From: Desulfopila sp. IMCC35008
GTDB taxonomy: Bacteria > Desulfobacterota > Desulfobulbia > Desulfobulbales > Desulfocapsaceae
NCBI RefSeq assembly: GCF_010646885.2
Contig: NZ_CP050700.1
Location: 5,276,001-5,340,000 of the forward strand
Reading direction: 5' to 3'
DNA length: 64,000 bases
Numbering within the stretch: position 1 is the stretch's first letter; every line of letters starts with the position of its first letter. A program made the position numbers and the translations under genes. Positions 55,138 to 63,646 of the stretch are shown here, piece after piece. The notes beneath the pieces are model-generated. The model made no database searches and was not told where the DNA came from. It saw nothing but the letters and a program-made list of their open reading frames with translations.

Positions 55138-55999
55138 CTCTCAAAAAAACCTCATCATACAACTCCCTATACCCCTCTACGCTCCCTTCATCCAGCCAGC
55201 GCTCATACGATTTTCGGTACCTCTCGGTCGGGCGTTGTTCGAGCAGGATGGAGTTGATCTCCTTGATCACGTTCGCCCCCCAGTCATTTTTCGAGCAGGC
55301 AACATAGCTGAGCCAGGCATCGTAGCTGGTCTGGTTCTCCTCGATGGTGAGCGTCATGATCTGATCACGGATGCCGAGGCGTTCCGCCTGATACATTGCC
55401 TCTTCCGGCAGGCCGATCAGAGCGTCCAGTCGATCGAATTTGAGCATCTCAAAAAAATTCAGGGAAAGTTCCGCACCTTCGTATTGGAAGATGTTCTTCT
55501 TGTTTCCATAGGTATCAAGGACATTGTCGACAGGCTTTCCGTACGATCTGTTCAATGATCTGCCAATAATCAGGTTCTTCTTCAAGAGGTCTTCAAGCTT
55601 GACCGTCTTTTTGCTCCCAAACTGCCGGTATTTATCCTTGTTAATTATGATCACTGCAGGCAGTGTAAAAAATGAGGGGATAGAATAATAAAGAAACTCC
55701 TCCCTCTCCGGGGTTTTGAAAAGCCCCACGTTACAGGCCCTCCTGCCGTCCTTAAATTCCTGGTAATGCCTCGTGATATTGGCGATGATCCGCTCGTGAT
55801 CATATTGTGGCAGCTGTTCGGTAATAATATCCGTCACCACATCTTCATACCCCTGCCCTGCCAGTTCTCCTTCATGGATAAAAAAAGGAGGTGCCACAGC
55901 CTCCATCCAGGAGACAGTATCCTTGCCAAAAGAGATGGCAGGAACAAGTAAAGCAAGACAAACAGACAGCACACACAACAACATCATACGTTTTTTCAT
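55127..55999 (-). CDS. Periplasmic solute-binding-like protein (SBP family 3 type), kinase partner
   Basis: A 290-residue exported protein with signal peptide 'LSVCLALLVPAISFGKD'. It resembles the extracellular solute-binding family 3: 'GYEDVVTDIITEQLPQYDHE', 'ACNVGLFKTPEREEFLYYS' and 'RLDALIGLPEEAMYQAERLG' (in parts). It is 43 bp downstream of a membrane hybrid kinase, with no permease or ATPase nearby. A job in ligand sensing for that kinase is therefore more likely than transport. The ligand cannot be read from the sequence. Confidence 0.75.
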   Translation of the reverse strand: MKKRMMLLCVLSVCLALLVPAISFGKDTVSWMEAVAPPFFIHEGELAGQGYEDVVTDIITEQLPQYDHERIIANITRHYQEFKDGRRACNVGLFKTPEREEFLYYSIPSFFTLPAVIIINKDKYRQFGSKKTVKLEDLLKKNLIIGRSLNRSYGKPVDNVLDTYGNKKNIFQYEGAELSLNFFEMLKFDRLDALIGLPEEAMYQAERLGIRDQIMTLTIEENQTSYDAWLSYVACSKNDWGANVIKEINSILLEQRPTERYRKSYERWLDEGSVEGYRELYDEVFLRAID

Positions 56000-56042
56000 T
56001 CTCCTCTCCCAATAACTCCGCCCCTTAAATCAACATCAACAA

Positions 56043-58070
56043 TCAGTGTACCCCATTTAATTCCTGGTAGACTGATTGCCCCAATTTAGCAATCGTATAC
56101 GGTTTATGGACAAATCCGCCCGCGCCCATAGCCAGCACCTCCTTAACATCTTCGCTTTCGGAAAACCCACTTACTATCAACGCTTTCTGTCCGGGATGCA
56201 TCCGAATAACCTGCTCGTATGTCTCGCGCCCGCTCATTCCCGGTTCCATCAGCATATCCAGTAACATCAGGTCGGCCCGCTCCTGACTCATAAACTCCAC
56301 CGCCTCTTCACCGGAGTGAACAATCTCCACAGAATAATCAAGCGACGTCAATAACCGGGCAGCAATTTCACGTTGCTGCGGCTCATCATCGACAATAAGT
56401 ATCCGCTCGCCCTTACCCTTAAACTCTTGCCAATCAACCTTTTCAGAAGATACCGACTGAGTATCCGGCAAGGCTTCAGGAAACAATAACTCAAACCTGG
56501 TCCCCTGCTTGTCGCTCTCCACCCGTACAACCCCTTTATGTTCGCTGACCGTATTCCAGACCACCGTCAAACCCAACCCGGTACCGCTTCTTCCCATCAC
56601 TTTTTTGGTATAAAAAGGCTCAAAGATATGATCCAGATCGGCAGGATCAATACCCGGCCCGGTATCAGAGACAATAAGACAGACATATTTACCCGCCTCC
56701 AGGGAGTACATGGTGGCCTGCTCCGAAGTCAACTCCCTGATCGTTGTCTCGATCCCGACCTCCCCAATACCTTCGATAGCCTCAACCCCGTTGGTCACCA
56801 AATTCATCAAACACTTTCTGATATGGATAGAAGAACAGGACAAATGCAACGATGTTCTGTACAGGTCAAGCGACACTTTTACCCCACCATGCAATGACTT
56901 CAGTTGCCGGTATTCAGGGGATTCCAGGTATCCCGTAACCAGCTCGTTCATATCTTCTGTTTCACGGGCAGCCGCAGCGCCTCGGGCAACGGTCAACAAG
57001 TCAGAAACCACATCGGCAGCTGCCAGGCCCGATTTGCGGATAGTTTCTATCGCCGGCCGAAGCGGGCTGTTCTGATCAAGATCCAGCATGATAAGCTCGG
57101 GATAGGTCACGATACCGGACAGGATATTATTCAAATCGTGAGCAACACCTCCTGCCATCAGACCGATAGCTTTCATCCGCTGGGCTCTGCGAAGTTGCTC
57201 CTCCAGATCATGCCTCTCGCTGATATCTATACCCACACAACGAGCACCGTTAACAACATCATCCTGCATAATGGGAGCCGATCGTATCAAAAGCGGAAAC
57301 TCCCTGCCATCTGCGCCACAGGCGTTAAACTCACTCAGCCCCGGGGAATCCCCCTGGATCATATTCTCAAAATACCTGGCCGCTGCCGCTTTTTGTTTAT
57401 CAGCTATGAAATCAAGCCAACTTTCATGCCCACCGGCCTCCTCAGACATGCCCAGCCGGATATGCGCCATCTGGTTTGCATACGACACGTTTCCATGGCG
57501 ATCCGTCTCCCAGACCATTTCAGGCAGGAGATTCACCAAATCCTGAAACCGTCGCTCACTTTCCAGCAGGTTCCTTGCACCCTCCTCGACCTGGATCTCC
57601 AATTGCCGCCTGTTCTGGAAGAGGCGAAAAACAAAATTCCCGGCCAATAGAACAAACAGAAAACCGACCACAGTATTAATCAGGGGATAAACAATACGGA
57701 CATACTGCTCACCGTTGAGTTGACCGATAACCCTGCCGTTATACTTGATGTCGGTCTGCATTTGCCGGATAAAGATAAGGCGGAAGGTCAGGAAAAAGCT
57801 GTCAATTCCCTGGAGTTTTTCATTCTCAAGGTCGGCAAATATTCGTCCCTGCGGCTCAAGTACCTTGAGGGATTTATAGTAATCTTTTTGCAGGGCAAGG
57901 CGAAGGTAGGTGTCGGCACTCTGCTGATTGAACGCCCACACATCATCGGCAATAATAGCGGCATGACTTTCGAACTGTTCCCGGTCCCTGACCTTGCTCG
58001 TGGTCAAAAAATAGGCGGGTAGGAGGGCCAGAACCAAAAGGGCGATAAGGACACTGACGACTACTCTCAT
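56043..58070 (-). CDS. Hybrid sensor histidine kinase with periplasmic loop and PAS domain
   Basis: A 675-residue membrane kinase. N-terminal helix ('VVVSVLIALLVLALLPAYFL'), a periplasmic loop of about 100 residues ('ESHAAIIADDVWAFNQQSADTYLRLAL', in parts), second helix ('LINTVVGFLFVLLAGNFVF'), PAS ('LVNLLPEMVWETDRHGNVSYAN', in parts), HisKA with H311 in 'GGVAHDLNNILSG', HATPase ('GTGLGLTVVWNTVSEHKG') and receiver ('LMLLDMLMEPGMSG'). The last two thirds match the sensorless kinase at 21925. The ATG at 58070 is preferred over a GTG two codons upstream. It is in an operon with the binding-like protein below it. Confidence 0.9.
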   Translation of the reverse strand: MRVVVSVLIALLVLALLPAYFLTTSKVRDREQFESHAAIIADDVWAFNQQSADTYLRLALQKDYYKSLKVLEPQGRIFADLENEKLQGIDSFFLTFRLIFIRQMQTDIKYNGRVIGQLNGEQYVRIVYPLINTVVGFLFVLLAGNFVFRLFQNRRQLEIQVEEGARNLLESERRFQDLVNLLPEMVWETDRHGNVSYANQMAHIRLGMSEEAGGHESWLDFIADKQKAAAARYFENMIQGDSPGLSEFNACGADGREFPLLIRSAPIMQDDVVNGARCVGIDISERHDLEEQLRRAQRMKAIGLMAGGVAHDLNNILSGIVTYPELIMLDLDQNSPLRPAIETIRKSGLAAADVVSDLLTVARGAAAARETEDMNELVTGYLESPEYRQLKSLHGGVKVSLDLYRTSLHLSCSSIHIRKCLMNLVTNGVEAIEGIGEVGIETTIRELTSEQATMYSLEAGKYVCLIVSDTGPGIDPADLDHIFEPFYTKKVMGRSGTGLGLTVVWNTVSEHKGVVRVESDKQGTRFELLFPEALPDTQSVSSEKVDWQEFKGKGERILIVDDEPQQREIAARLLTSLDYSVEIVHSGEEAVEFMSQERADLMLLDMLMEPGMSGRETYEQVIRMHPGQKALIVSGFSESEDVKEVLAMGAGGFVHKPYTIAKLGQSVYQELNGVH

Positions 58071-58076
58071 TTTCAC

Positions 58077-58436
58077 CTTACATGAATTAAAGACGAATCA
58101 ACAGCCGCTCCACGGTTCTGGCTTGAAACAGCTCCGTTTCATTACGATTTAGTAACAGCCCTCAAGAATAGTAGCTTTGGCAATTATTATCAACGACCAT
58201 GTAGTACTTCTGACAAAAAAATGACCCTGAATTGACTGGGCCCTCATCATTTGATCAGGACTACTCGGGAGAAGGGTGCCGGTGTGGGGTCAGGCTTAAG
58301 CCTGACCCCGGTCTGGACCAGGTCCAGATCCTGGAGGTGTAATAAAATTGACAGAGTTCCATAATATACATTATCATCAGGAGTCTGAGATACGGTATTA
58401 TTCGCAATTGATTCGACCACAGCCCCCCGGATATCC
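58077..58436. other. Intergenic region with REP-like element
   Basis: A 360-bp divergent region between the hybrid kinase and the helical protein. It contains the REP-like copy at 58287 and an adjacent palindrome at 58313-58329 (8-1-8, TCTGGACC-A-GGTCCAGA). Promoters for both genes should be here but none is clear. Confidence 0.5.
58287..58310. repeat. REP-like palindrome, copy 3
   Basis: Perfect 24-bp palindrome identical to the copy at 32776. Three bases later a separate 17-bp palindrome (58313-58329) follows, so the two could form a double hairpin, as REP pairs do. Confidence 0.8.
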
Positions 58437-60353
58437 ATGGAGAAAGAAAAACCCACCTCAGTCACAACCGATTCCCGAACGCTCGATGAGTTCATGAAAT
58501 CATTGCAGCGGCTGTTCAAGATTGCAATATACTATCCAGCGGGTCATACTATCCTGGATCAGGCAACAAGCCGGTTCATGGAATTATTGACCGTTATCGC
58601 CGGTGACGATCTCAATGTCACTATTGAAATTATCGACAATGAACTGGTGATGGAAGGTATCAAATTTGACCCACGCCTCCCGTTTGTTGATGAATTCAAG
58701 ACCATGCTGACAACCCTCGATATCGCCTCACTCACCATCGACAGGGAAATATCTGTTTCCGAGGTTCATGCCTTTGTCCGGAAAATCCTTTTCTATAAAG
58801 CACGATCCGCCAGTGCCAAACAGTTTGTTCAAATAGAAGTTTCCGAGCTCCCACACTCCACCAAAGTTGTACAGAAGGAATACTTGGTCCGCAATACCGG
58901 CCTCGATTCTGCCAAGACCTCAGACGACCCCAACGACAACCTCAACACCTTCATAGAATCACTTAACAAATACGGTCTCAATTCAGAACAGATTGCCAAT
59001 TGCCGGGCACTGCTCGAATCACTGCCGCAAAAACTCCCAGACGGTAGTGTCGAGCTCAGCGACCTGCCCCACGCATCCTGGGATGACGTTGCCCTGTTGC
59101 TGGCACGCTCGGTTAAAGATCGTGAAGGGGTAATAGGCGAGGGTAAACGAAAACTCTCAACCCATGCAAATATCAATGCACTGGCGGCAATTCTCAAAAA
59201 GCTGGAGTCCTCAACAAATGACAAGAAGTCCCGTCAAACCATCAACCTCCTGATCTCTATCATCAAAAATCCCCAGGAGAAAAAAGAAAATAGATCAGAA
59301 TACGTCAGCCAGGCTCCCAGCCGGGTTTTCTCCGAGACTCCAGAGCTAACCGTTGAAGAACTCCAGCAATACAGTGATAATCACGGTTATACCGACTCCA
59401 TCCTGAACACTATTCCGGAAGCTCCAAGCTCCAACGAAACCCTGTCTATCCTGATGCAGCTCGCCGCCTACGACCAGCCCATGCAGACCCAGATCCGTAT
59501 GCAGCAGCTGTTCAGGGAGTTGCTGACAGGTGGCAGCATCGGTGATAAGACCTGGGAGATTCTCAGCAACGGCTTAAAAAATATCGTTGAAGGCGGCAGC
59601 ACCCCAAAAATACAAACCATCATCAACCAATTGCTCGACCCCTTGCGCAAAACCAGGGGCAGCACCCTTCATCTCTTCTTCCAGACTGTCAGGCAATGCC
59701 ATCCGGATGAACGCAGGACGCTCTGGCCCTATGTGGTGAATGAACTCCTGGTGACAGGTTCCAGGGACAACACCCAGACGTATCACAAACTCTGCCAGTT
59801 CGCTGCAAGTCTCCCCTTAGAGACCATGCAGAAATACCTCCCGCAACTACAAAACCTTGAATCCTTCCAGGACCGGAATATTGCCGGGGATATATTTTAC
59901 GCAGTCACCCCTCCCTGTTACCCGCTTTTTGGTTTTCTTTTAAAGACAGACCTCAAATTGTACATCGGGGAAAGGGTCATAAGCGGTATCAAGAAAAACT
60001 CCAAAGACCAGATAGTTCGTGCGATGGTTCCCCTGCTGGACATGGTGAATGAAGAACACGTCCTGTTTCTTCATGCCTACCTGTATCAGCACTTGAAAAA
60101 AGACGGTGAACAGACCATACGAACCATTGTCAGCCAGCTTATCACTACGTCTCTCACACTTCTCCCCCAGGAAAGAAGAGATGAAGCCTGGATTCCCACC
60201 ACAATAGAGGCGCTTGGTACGGCAATTTCAGCCGAATCCCGGACACTGCTCGAAAAAATTTCCAGCGGCAAAAAACTCCTGTTCATACCCGAGTGGCCCA
60301 CTCCATGCCGCAAGGCTGCGGAACAGGCTCTCAAGGGATCCGGGAGGCGCTAA
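58437..60353 (+). CDS. Helical, HEAT-repeat-like protein paired with an HD-GYP protein
   Basis: A 638-residue cytoplasmic protein with no signal peptide or membrane helix. The first ~130 residues form a domain beginning 'LDEFMKSLQRLFKIAIYYPAGH', with 'IEIIDNELVMEGI' and 'LTIDREISVSEVHAFVRKI'. The remainder is almost all helices with a repeat-like spacing. The N-terminal pattern matches that of the next gene (see there). The gene ends two bases before the HD-GYP ATG. I do not know the family; the HEAT-like reading is an inference from helix content. Confidence 0.6.
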   Translation: MEKEKPTSVTTDSRTLDEFMKSLQRLFKIAIYYPAGHTILDQATSRFMELLTVIAGDDLNVTIEIIDNELVMEGIKFDPRLPFVDEFKTMLTTLDIASLTIDREISVSEVHAFVRKILFYKARSASAKQFVQIEVSELPHSTKVVQKEYLVRNTGLDSAKTSDDPNDNLNTFIESLNKYGLNSEQIANCRALLESLPQKLPDGSVELSDLPHASWDDVALLLARSVKDREGVIGEGKRKLSTHANINALAAILKKLESSTNDKKSRQTINLLISIIKNPQEKKENRSEYVSQAPSRVFSETPELTVEELQQYSDNHGYTDSILNTIPEAPSSNETLSILMQLAAYDQPMQTQIRMQQLFRELLTGGSIGDKTWEILSNGLKNIVEGGSTPKIQTIINQLLDPLRKTRGSTLHLFFQTVRQCHPDERRTLWPYVVNELLVTGSRDNTQTYHKLCQFAASLPLETMQKYLPQLQNLESFQDRNIAGDIFYAVTPPCYPLFGFLLKTDLKLYIGERVISGIKKNSKDQIVRAMVPLLDMVNEEHVLFLHAYLYQHLKKDGEQTIRTIVSQLITTSLTLLPQERRDEAWIPTTIEALGTAISAESRTLLEKISSGKKLLFIPEWPTPCRKAAEQALKGSGRR

Positions 60354-60355
60354 CC

Positions 60356-61747
60356 ATGTATGAAAAACTCAACGACCTGCTGATTAATCTCTGCCGAGCC
60401 ATTTCAACCCGCAAACTCTATTTTGAGGGACACCCGAAAGTCCAGTCACTAGCCAGCGAATTCATGAGCCAGATGCGGGATTTTTGCGAAATAGCCAATA
60501 TGGATAAACTGTTTATTGGCGTAAATGAAGGCAATATTGTATTTGAAGGCAAAAATCTTGTCGGCCCCAGCATAGTCGGAAAACAGCTTGTCCTTTTTAC
60601 AGAAAAACTACGCTGTGGAGGTTTTTCCATTTCAAGAGAGACGACTGAACAGGAGTTCGGTCTTTTCCTCGACCTCACCACTGAGCTGCAAAAGCCGCTG
60701 GAATCAATACTAAAAGCACGTGAGCTGCTGGTAGAACGAAACATCACCACCATCGAAATCGCTCAGCAGTATATTGCGCCTTCAGGCCCCATGATAAAAG
60801 ATGAGCAGGCCGTCTGGCAGGGGCAGGATTCTGCCAGCTTCTTCCAGTCGCCCACCCTCATCTATCAGGCGTTGTTCGATACCGTGGCCCAGGCCCATGG
60901 GGAGGTCGCCGAAGGGGGCGACATTGATATCGACAATACCCGCTCGGTTTCTGAATACATGCTGCATTTCACCCGGACTCATTTTTCCGACCTCATGCAG
61001 CACGTACATTATCCCGATTACGACAGCTACACTGTCGGCCACTCTGTACGAGTAGCGGCCTTGGCGGTCTTTTTTGCCAACTCCCACGGCTGGAACGAGG
61101 AACTCCTGCTCTCCATCGCCACAGCCGGACTGTTGCACGATATCGGTAAAAGCATGATTCCCGACGAGATACTTTTTAAACCGGGGAAATTAAATGTCGA
61201 AGAATTTTCAGAAATGACCGCCCACGCCCAGCTCGGGGCTGAAATCCTGCTTGGTCACCAAAACACCACCCCGCTCGATATCGCCGCAGCCTGGGGTCAC
61301 CATATCCGTCATGACGGAAAAGGCTATCCGCAACAGCCGCCCTGGGCGACGCGCCACCCACTCACCTCACTGCTGCAGATCTGCGATACCTTTGAGGCCC
61401 TGACAGCCGCTCGTCCCTATAAACCTTCGGTTACCCCGTACCTGGCGTTTTGCATCATGCTGAAAGACAAGAACTGTTTCCATCCAAACCTGCTGGCATC
61501 GTTTATAAGTACCGTCGGGATTTTCCCTCCCGGCAATAACGTACTGCTCTCAGATGGCAGGAAAGGAGTGGTCATAGCCACAGGTCATAGAATCGGCAGG
61601 CCTCGAATCAAAATCACCCAAGACCAAGGTGGCGAAAGCATTCCCATAGGTGATCAATACCTGGTTGACCTCAGCGCCCCATATGCGGCGGACCTGAATG
61701 TACAGGAACTGCTTCTCAACACCAACAAGGGGCTGGTGGCTGGTTGA
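60356..61747 (+). CDS. HD-GYP-domain protein (probable c-di-GMP phosphodiesterase)
   Basis: A 463-residue protein. The N-terminal ~150 residues resemble the upstream protein: 'RAISTRKLYFEGHPKVQSLA', 'LFIGVNEGNIVFEGKNLV' and 'GGFSISRETTEQEFGLFLDL'. The HD-GYP domain (about 210-390) has 'GHSVRVAALA', the HD in 'GLLHDIGKSMIPDEIL', 'HAQLGAEIL', 'WGHHIRHDGKGYP' (HHxxxDGxGYP, with Ile-Arg-His replacing the usual Glu-Arg-Trp) and 'ICDTFEALTAARPYK'. These domains hydrolyse c-di-GMP. It starts at 60356 behind CGGGAGGCG, tightly linked to the previous gene. There is no receiver or sensor domain. Confidence 0.88.
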   Translation: MYEKLNDLLINLCRAISTRKLYFEGHPKVQSLASEFMSQMRDFCEIANMDKLFIGVNEGNIVFEGKNLVGPSIVGKQLVLFTEKLRCGGFSISRETTEQEFGLFLDLTTELQKPLESILKARELLVERNITTIEIAQQYIAPSGPMIKDEQAVWQGQDSASFFQSPTLIYQALFDTVAQAHGEVAEGGDIDIDNTRSVSEYMLHFTRTHFSDLMQHVHYPDYDSYTVGHSVRVAALAVFFANSHGWNEELLLSIATAGLLHDIGKSMIPDEILFKPGKLNVEEFSEMTAHAQLGAEILLGHQNTTPLDIAAAWGHHIRHDGKGYPQQPPWATRHPLTSLLQICDTFEALTAARPYKPSVTPYLAFCIMLKDKNCFHPNLLASFISTVGIFPPGNNVLLSDGRKGVVIATGHRIGRPRIKITQDQGGESIPIGDQYLVDLSAPYAADLNVQELLLNTNKGLVAG

Positions 61748-61762
61748 TAATCAGTCCATCCT

Positions 61763-63640
61763 CTACTTCGACTTTCGGACCACCATTTCACAGGCTTCAC
61801 AGTTGAAGTCCAGAATATATACGCCTGTATTATCGGTAAGGGTGAAAGGTTCTGCCAGCTCCCCTTCTGCCTCGCCTGATTTTTTACACCTACCAAGCTG
61901 TGCCCGGATGCAATACCTCGTTCGCATCAGCGCCCCATCCTTACCTTCTCGGCAACTCTCCTCAGAGAGATCAAACTCTGTCACACCATGTCGACGATAG
62001 AACGCTTGTGCCTTTGCATTGGTAATATTATCGAGAAAGGTAACCCGGTCAGAAATCCAGTTGACACCATTTGGTACCAAAGCAGACTCCTGTCGGCAAT
62101 AACCCGCCATCCTCACCTCTGTATGACTAAGAAGTGCTTCCCTGCGCAGCCCGTTTATTGCCGCTGCCGCGACATGAACAGTTTCATCAATCTGCACATC
62201 CACATTTGTAATATCGTAAACAGTTCCACCGCTCTTCCTGAACTGTTTTTCAAAACGTGTGGCCAGGCCTCCCGGTCGTTTGGCCACAGCCTTCTCAATA
62301 TCGACCACAGTTTCCGAAATGCAGCCATCTTCATCAACCACCCGGACCTGGTACCCCTTAACAGTATCCCTTATCTGTAATGAAAGTGAAATAGACCTGC
62401 AGAGGTCGCTCTGCTGCAAAAGCTTACTGAAGAGAACATCAAGATTCCGGAATATGGTTGTGCCCACTGCAGGAGATCGCTTTGCCCGATGATGAACAAC
62501 ATTTTGCTCTACCCTGTTTGCCAGCAGACCGACCATCTCGTCCCGGTCATCGAAATAGCAGAGACCATCCCCATTATGAAGAGCAGTATCCGTTTTCAGG
62601 GTAAAAGACGTGTCAGAGCGACTCACGACAGTCCCTATCTTCTCACCCAGCGATTTCGGGCTGTCAACAGAACCAATCCGGGGTCTCTTACCGGTCAGGA
62701 AATAATTGCATGCTCCCCGGTTAAACGACCTTGATGGATCCGGGGTAAAAGAATAGTGACACCTGCCGGATGAAGATCGTGCAAGACCAGGCTTCTCGTC
62801 AAGTATCTTGTCCAGAGCCTGGCGGTAATAAGCCGTAACATTCTTTACGTACCCGCTCTCCTTCAACCGTCCCTCAATCTTAAACGAACTGATACCAGCC
62901 TCAACAAGATCCCCTAGATGTTTCGACAGGTTGAGATCCTTTATCGATAGCAGGTATTTATCGGCGACAATAACCTCACCGTCCCCGTCCCGCAGGGTAT
63001 ACCTGTGCCTGCAGAACTGGGCACACTCACCCCTGTTGCCACTGCGACCGCTCACCCGCTCGCTGATATAACATTGCCCACTATACGAGACACAAAGTGC
63101 GCCGTGGACAAAACACTCAAGAGGCAACGTCGTCTTCTGTCGAATCCGTCTTACTTGCGTAAGACTTAGCTCCCGTGCCAGGACCACTTGCTGAAACCCG
63201 ACATCTTCAAGAAACCGCACCTTTTCAGCAGTCCGGTTATTCGTTTGGGTGGATGCATGGAGCGGAATCGGCGGCAGGTCACACTCAAGCAGCCCCATAT
63301 CCTGGATAATCAGGGCATCACTACCGATATCGTAAAGCTGCCAGGCGAGCTTGACAGCAGATTCAAGCTCGGAATCCGTAAACAGCGTATTGAGAGCGAT
63401 ATACACCCGGGCCCTGAAAAGGTGCGCATGGCGGATAAGCTTTTCAATATCCTGCAGACTGTTACCCGCGGCGGCCCTGGCACCAAAACGGGGAGCACCA
63501 ATATAAACGGCATCAGCACCATGGTTGATGGCTGCCATGCCGCATTCGAGGTCTTTTGCCGGAGACAGCAGTTCAAGAGGATGGCTTTTAGGGTCAGAAC
63601 TCAGGTCTGACCCTATCTTGGGAGAAGTAGAGCTTTTCAA
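61763..63640 (-). CDS. Peptidase U32-family protein (RlhA/YhbU type)
   Basis: A 625-residue U32 protein. 'LELLSPAKDLECGMAAINHGADAVYIG' (in parts) starts the barrel; the family pattern 'VHGALCVSYSGQCYIS' is exact, with further Cys in 'GECAQFC' that likely hold an Fe-S cluster. The C-terminal region is the DUF3656-type extension found in E. coli RlhA, which hydroxylates 23S rRNA C2501 with prephenate. Such a role is possible here but not proven. The only start is TTG at 63640, six bases after the LUD gene stop. The first ~20 codons include a diverged REP-like palindrome. Confidence 0.85.
   Translation of the reverse strand: MKSSTSPKIGSDLSSDPKSHPLELLSPAKDLECGMAAINHGADAVYIGAPRFGARAAAGNSLQDIEKLIRHAHLFRARVYIALNTLFTDSELESAVKLAWQLYDIGSDALIIQDMGLLECDLPPIPLHASTQTNNRTAEKVRFLEDVGFQQVVLARELSLTQVRRIRQKTTLPLECFVHGALCVSYSGQCYISERVSGRSGNRGECAQFCRHRYTLRDGDGEVIVADKYLLSIKDLNLSKHLGDLVEAGISSFKIEGRLKESGYVKNVTAYYRQALDKILDEKPGLARSSSGRCHYSFTPDPSRSFNRGACNYFLTGKRPRIGSVDSPKSLGEKIGTVVSRSDTSFTLKTDTALHNGDGLCYFDDRDEMVGLLANRVEQNVVHHRAKRSPAVGTTIFRNLDVLFSKLLQQSDLCRSISLSLQIRDTVKGYQVRVVDEDGCISETVVDIEKAVAKRPGGLATRFEKQFRKSGGTVYDITNVDVQIDETVHVAAAAINGLRREALLSHTEVRMAGYCRQESALVPNGVNWISDRVTFLDNITNAKAQAFYRRHGVTEFDLSEESCREGKDGALMRTRYCIRAQLGRCKKSGEAEGELAEPFTLTDNTGVYILDFNCEACEMVVRKSK
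63590..63614. repeat. Diverged REP-like palindrome inside the U32 coding start, copy 4
   Basis: AGGGTCAGA, 7-nt loop, TCTGACCCT at 63590-63614. It shares the GGGTCAG/CTGACCC arms of the other copies but has a different centre. It encodes about residues 9-17 of the predicted U32 protein, ahead of the conserved 'LELLSP' block. Confidence 0.6.
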
Positions 63641-63646
63641 AATTTC

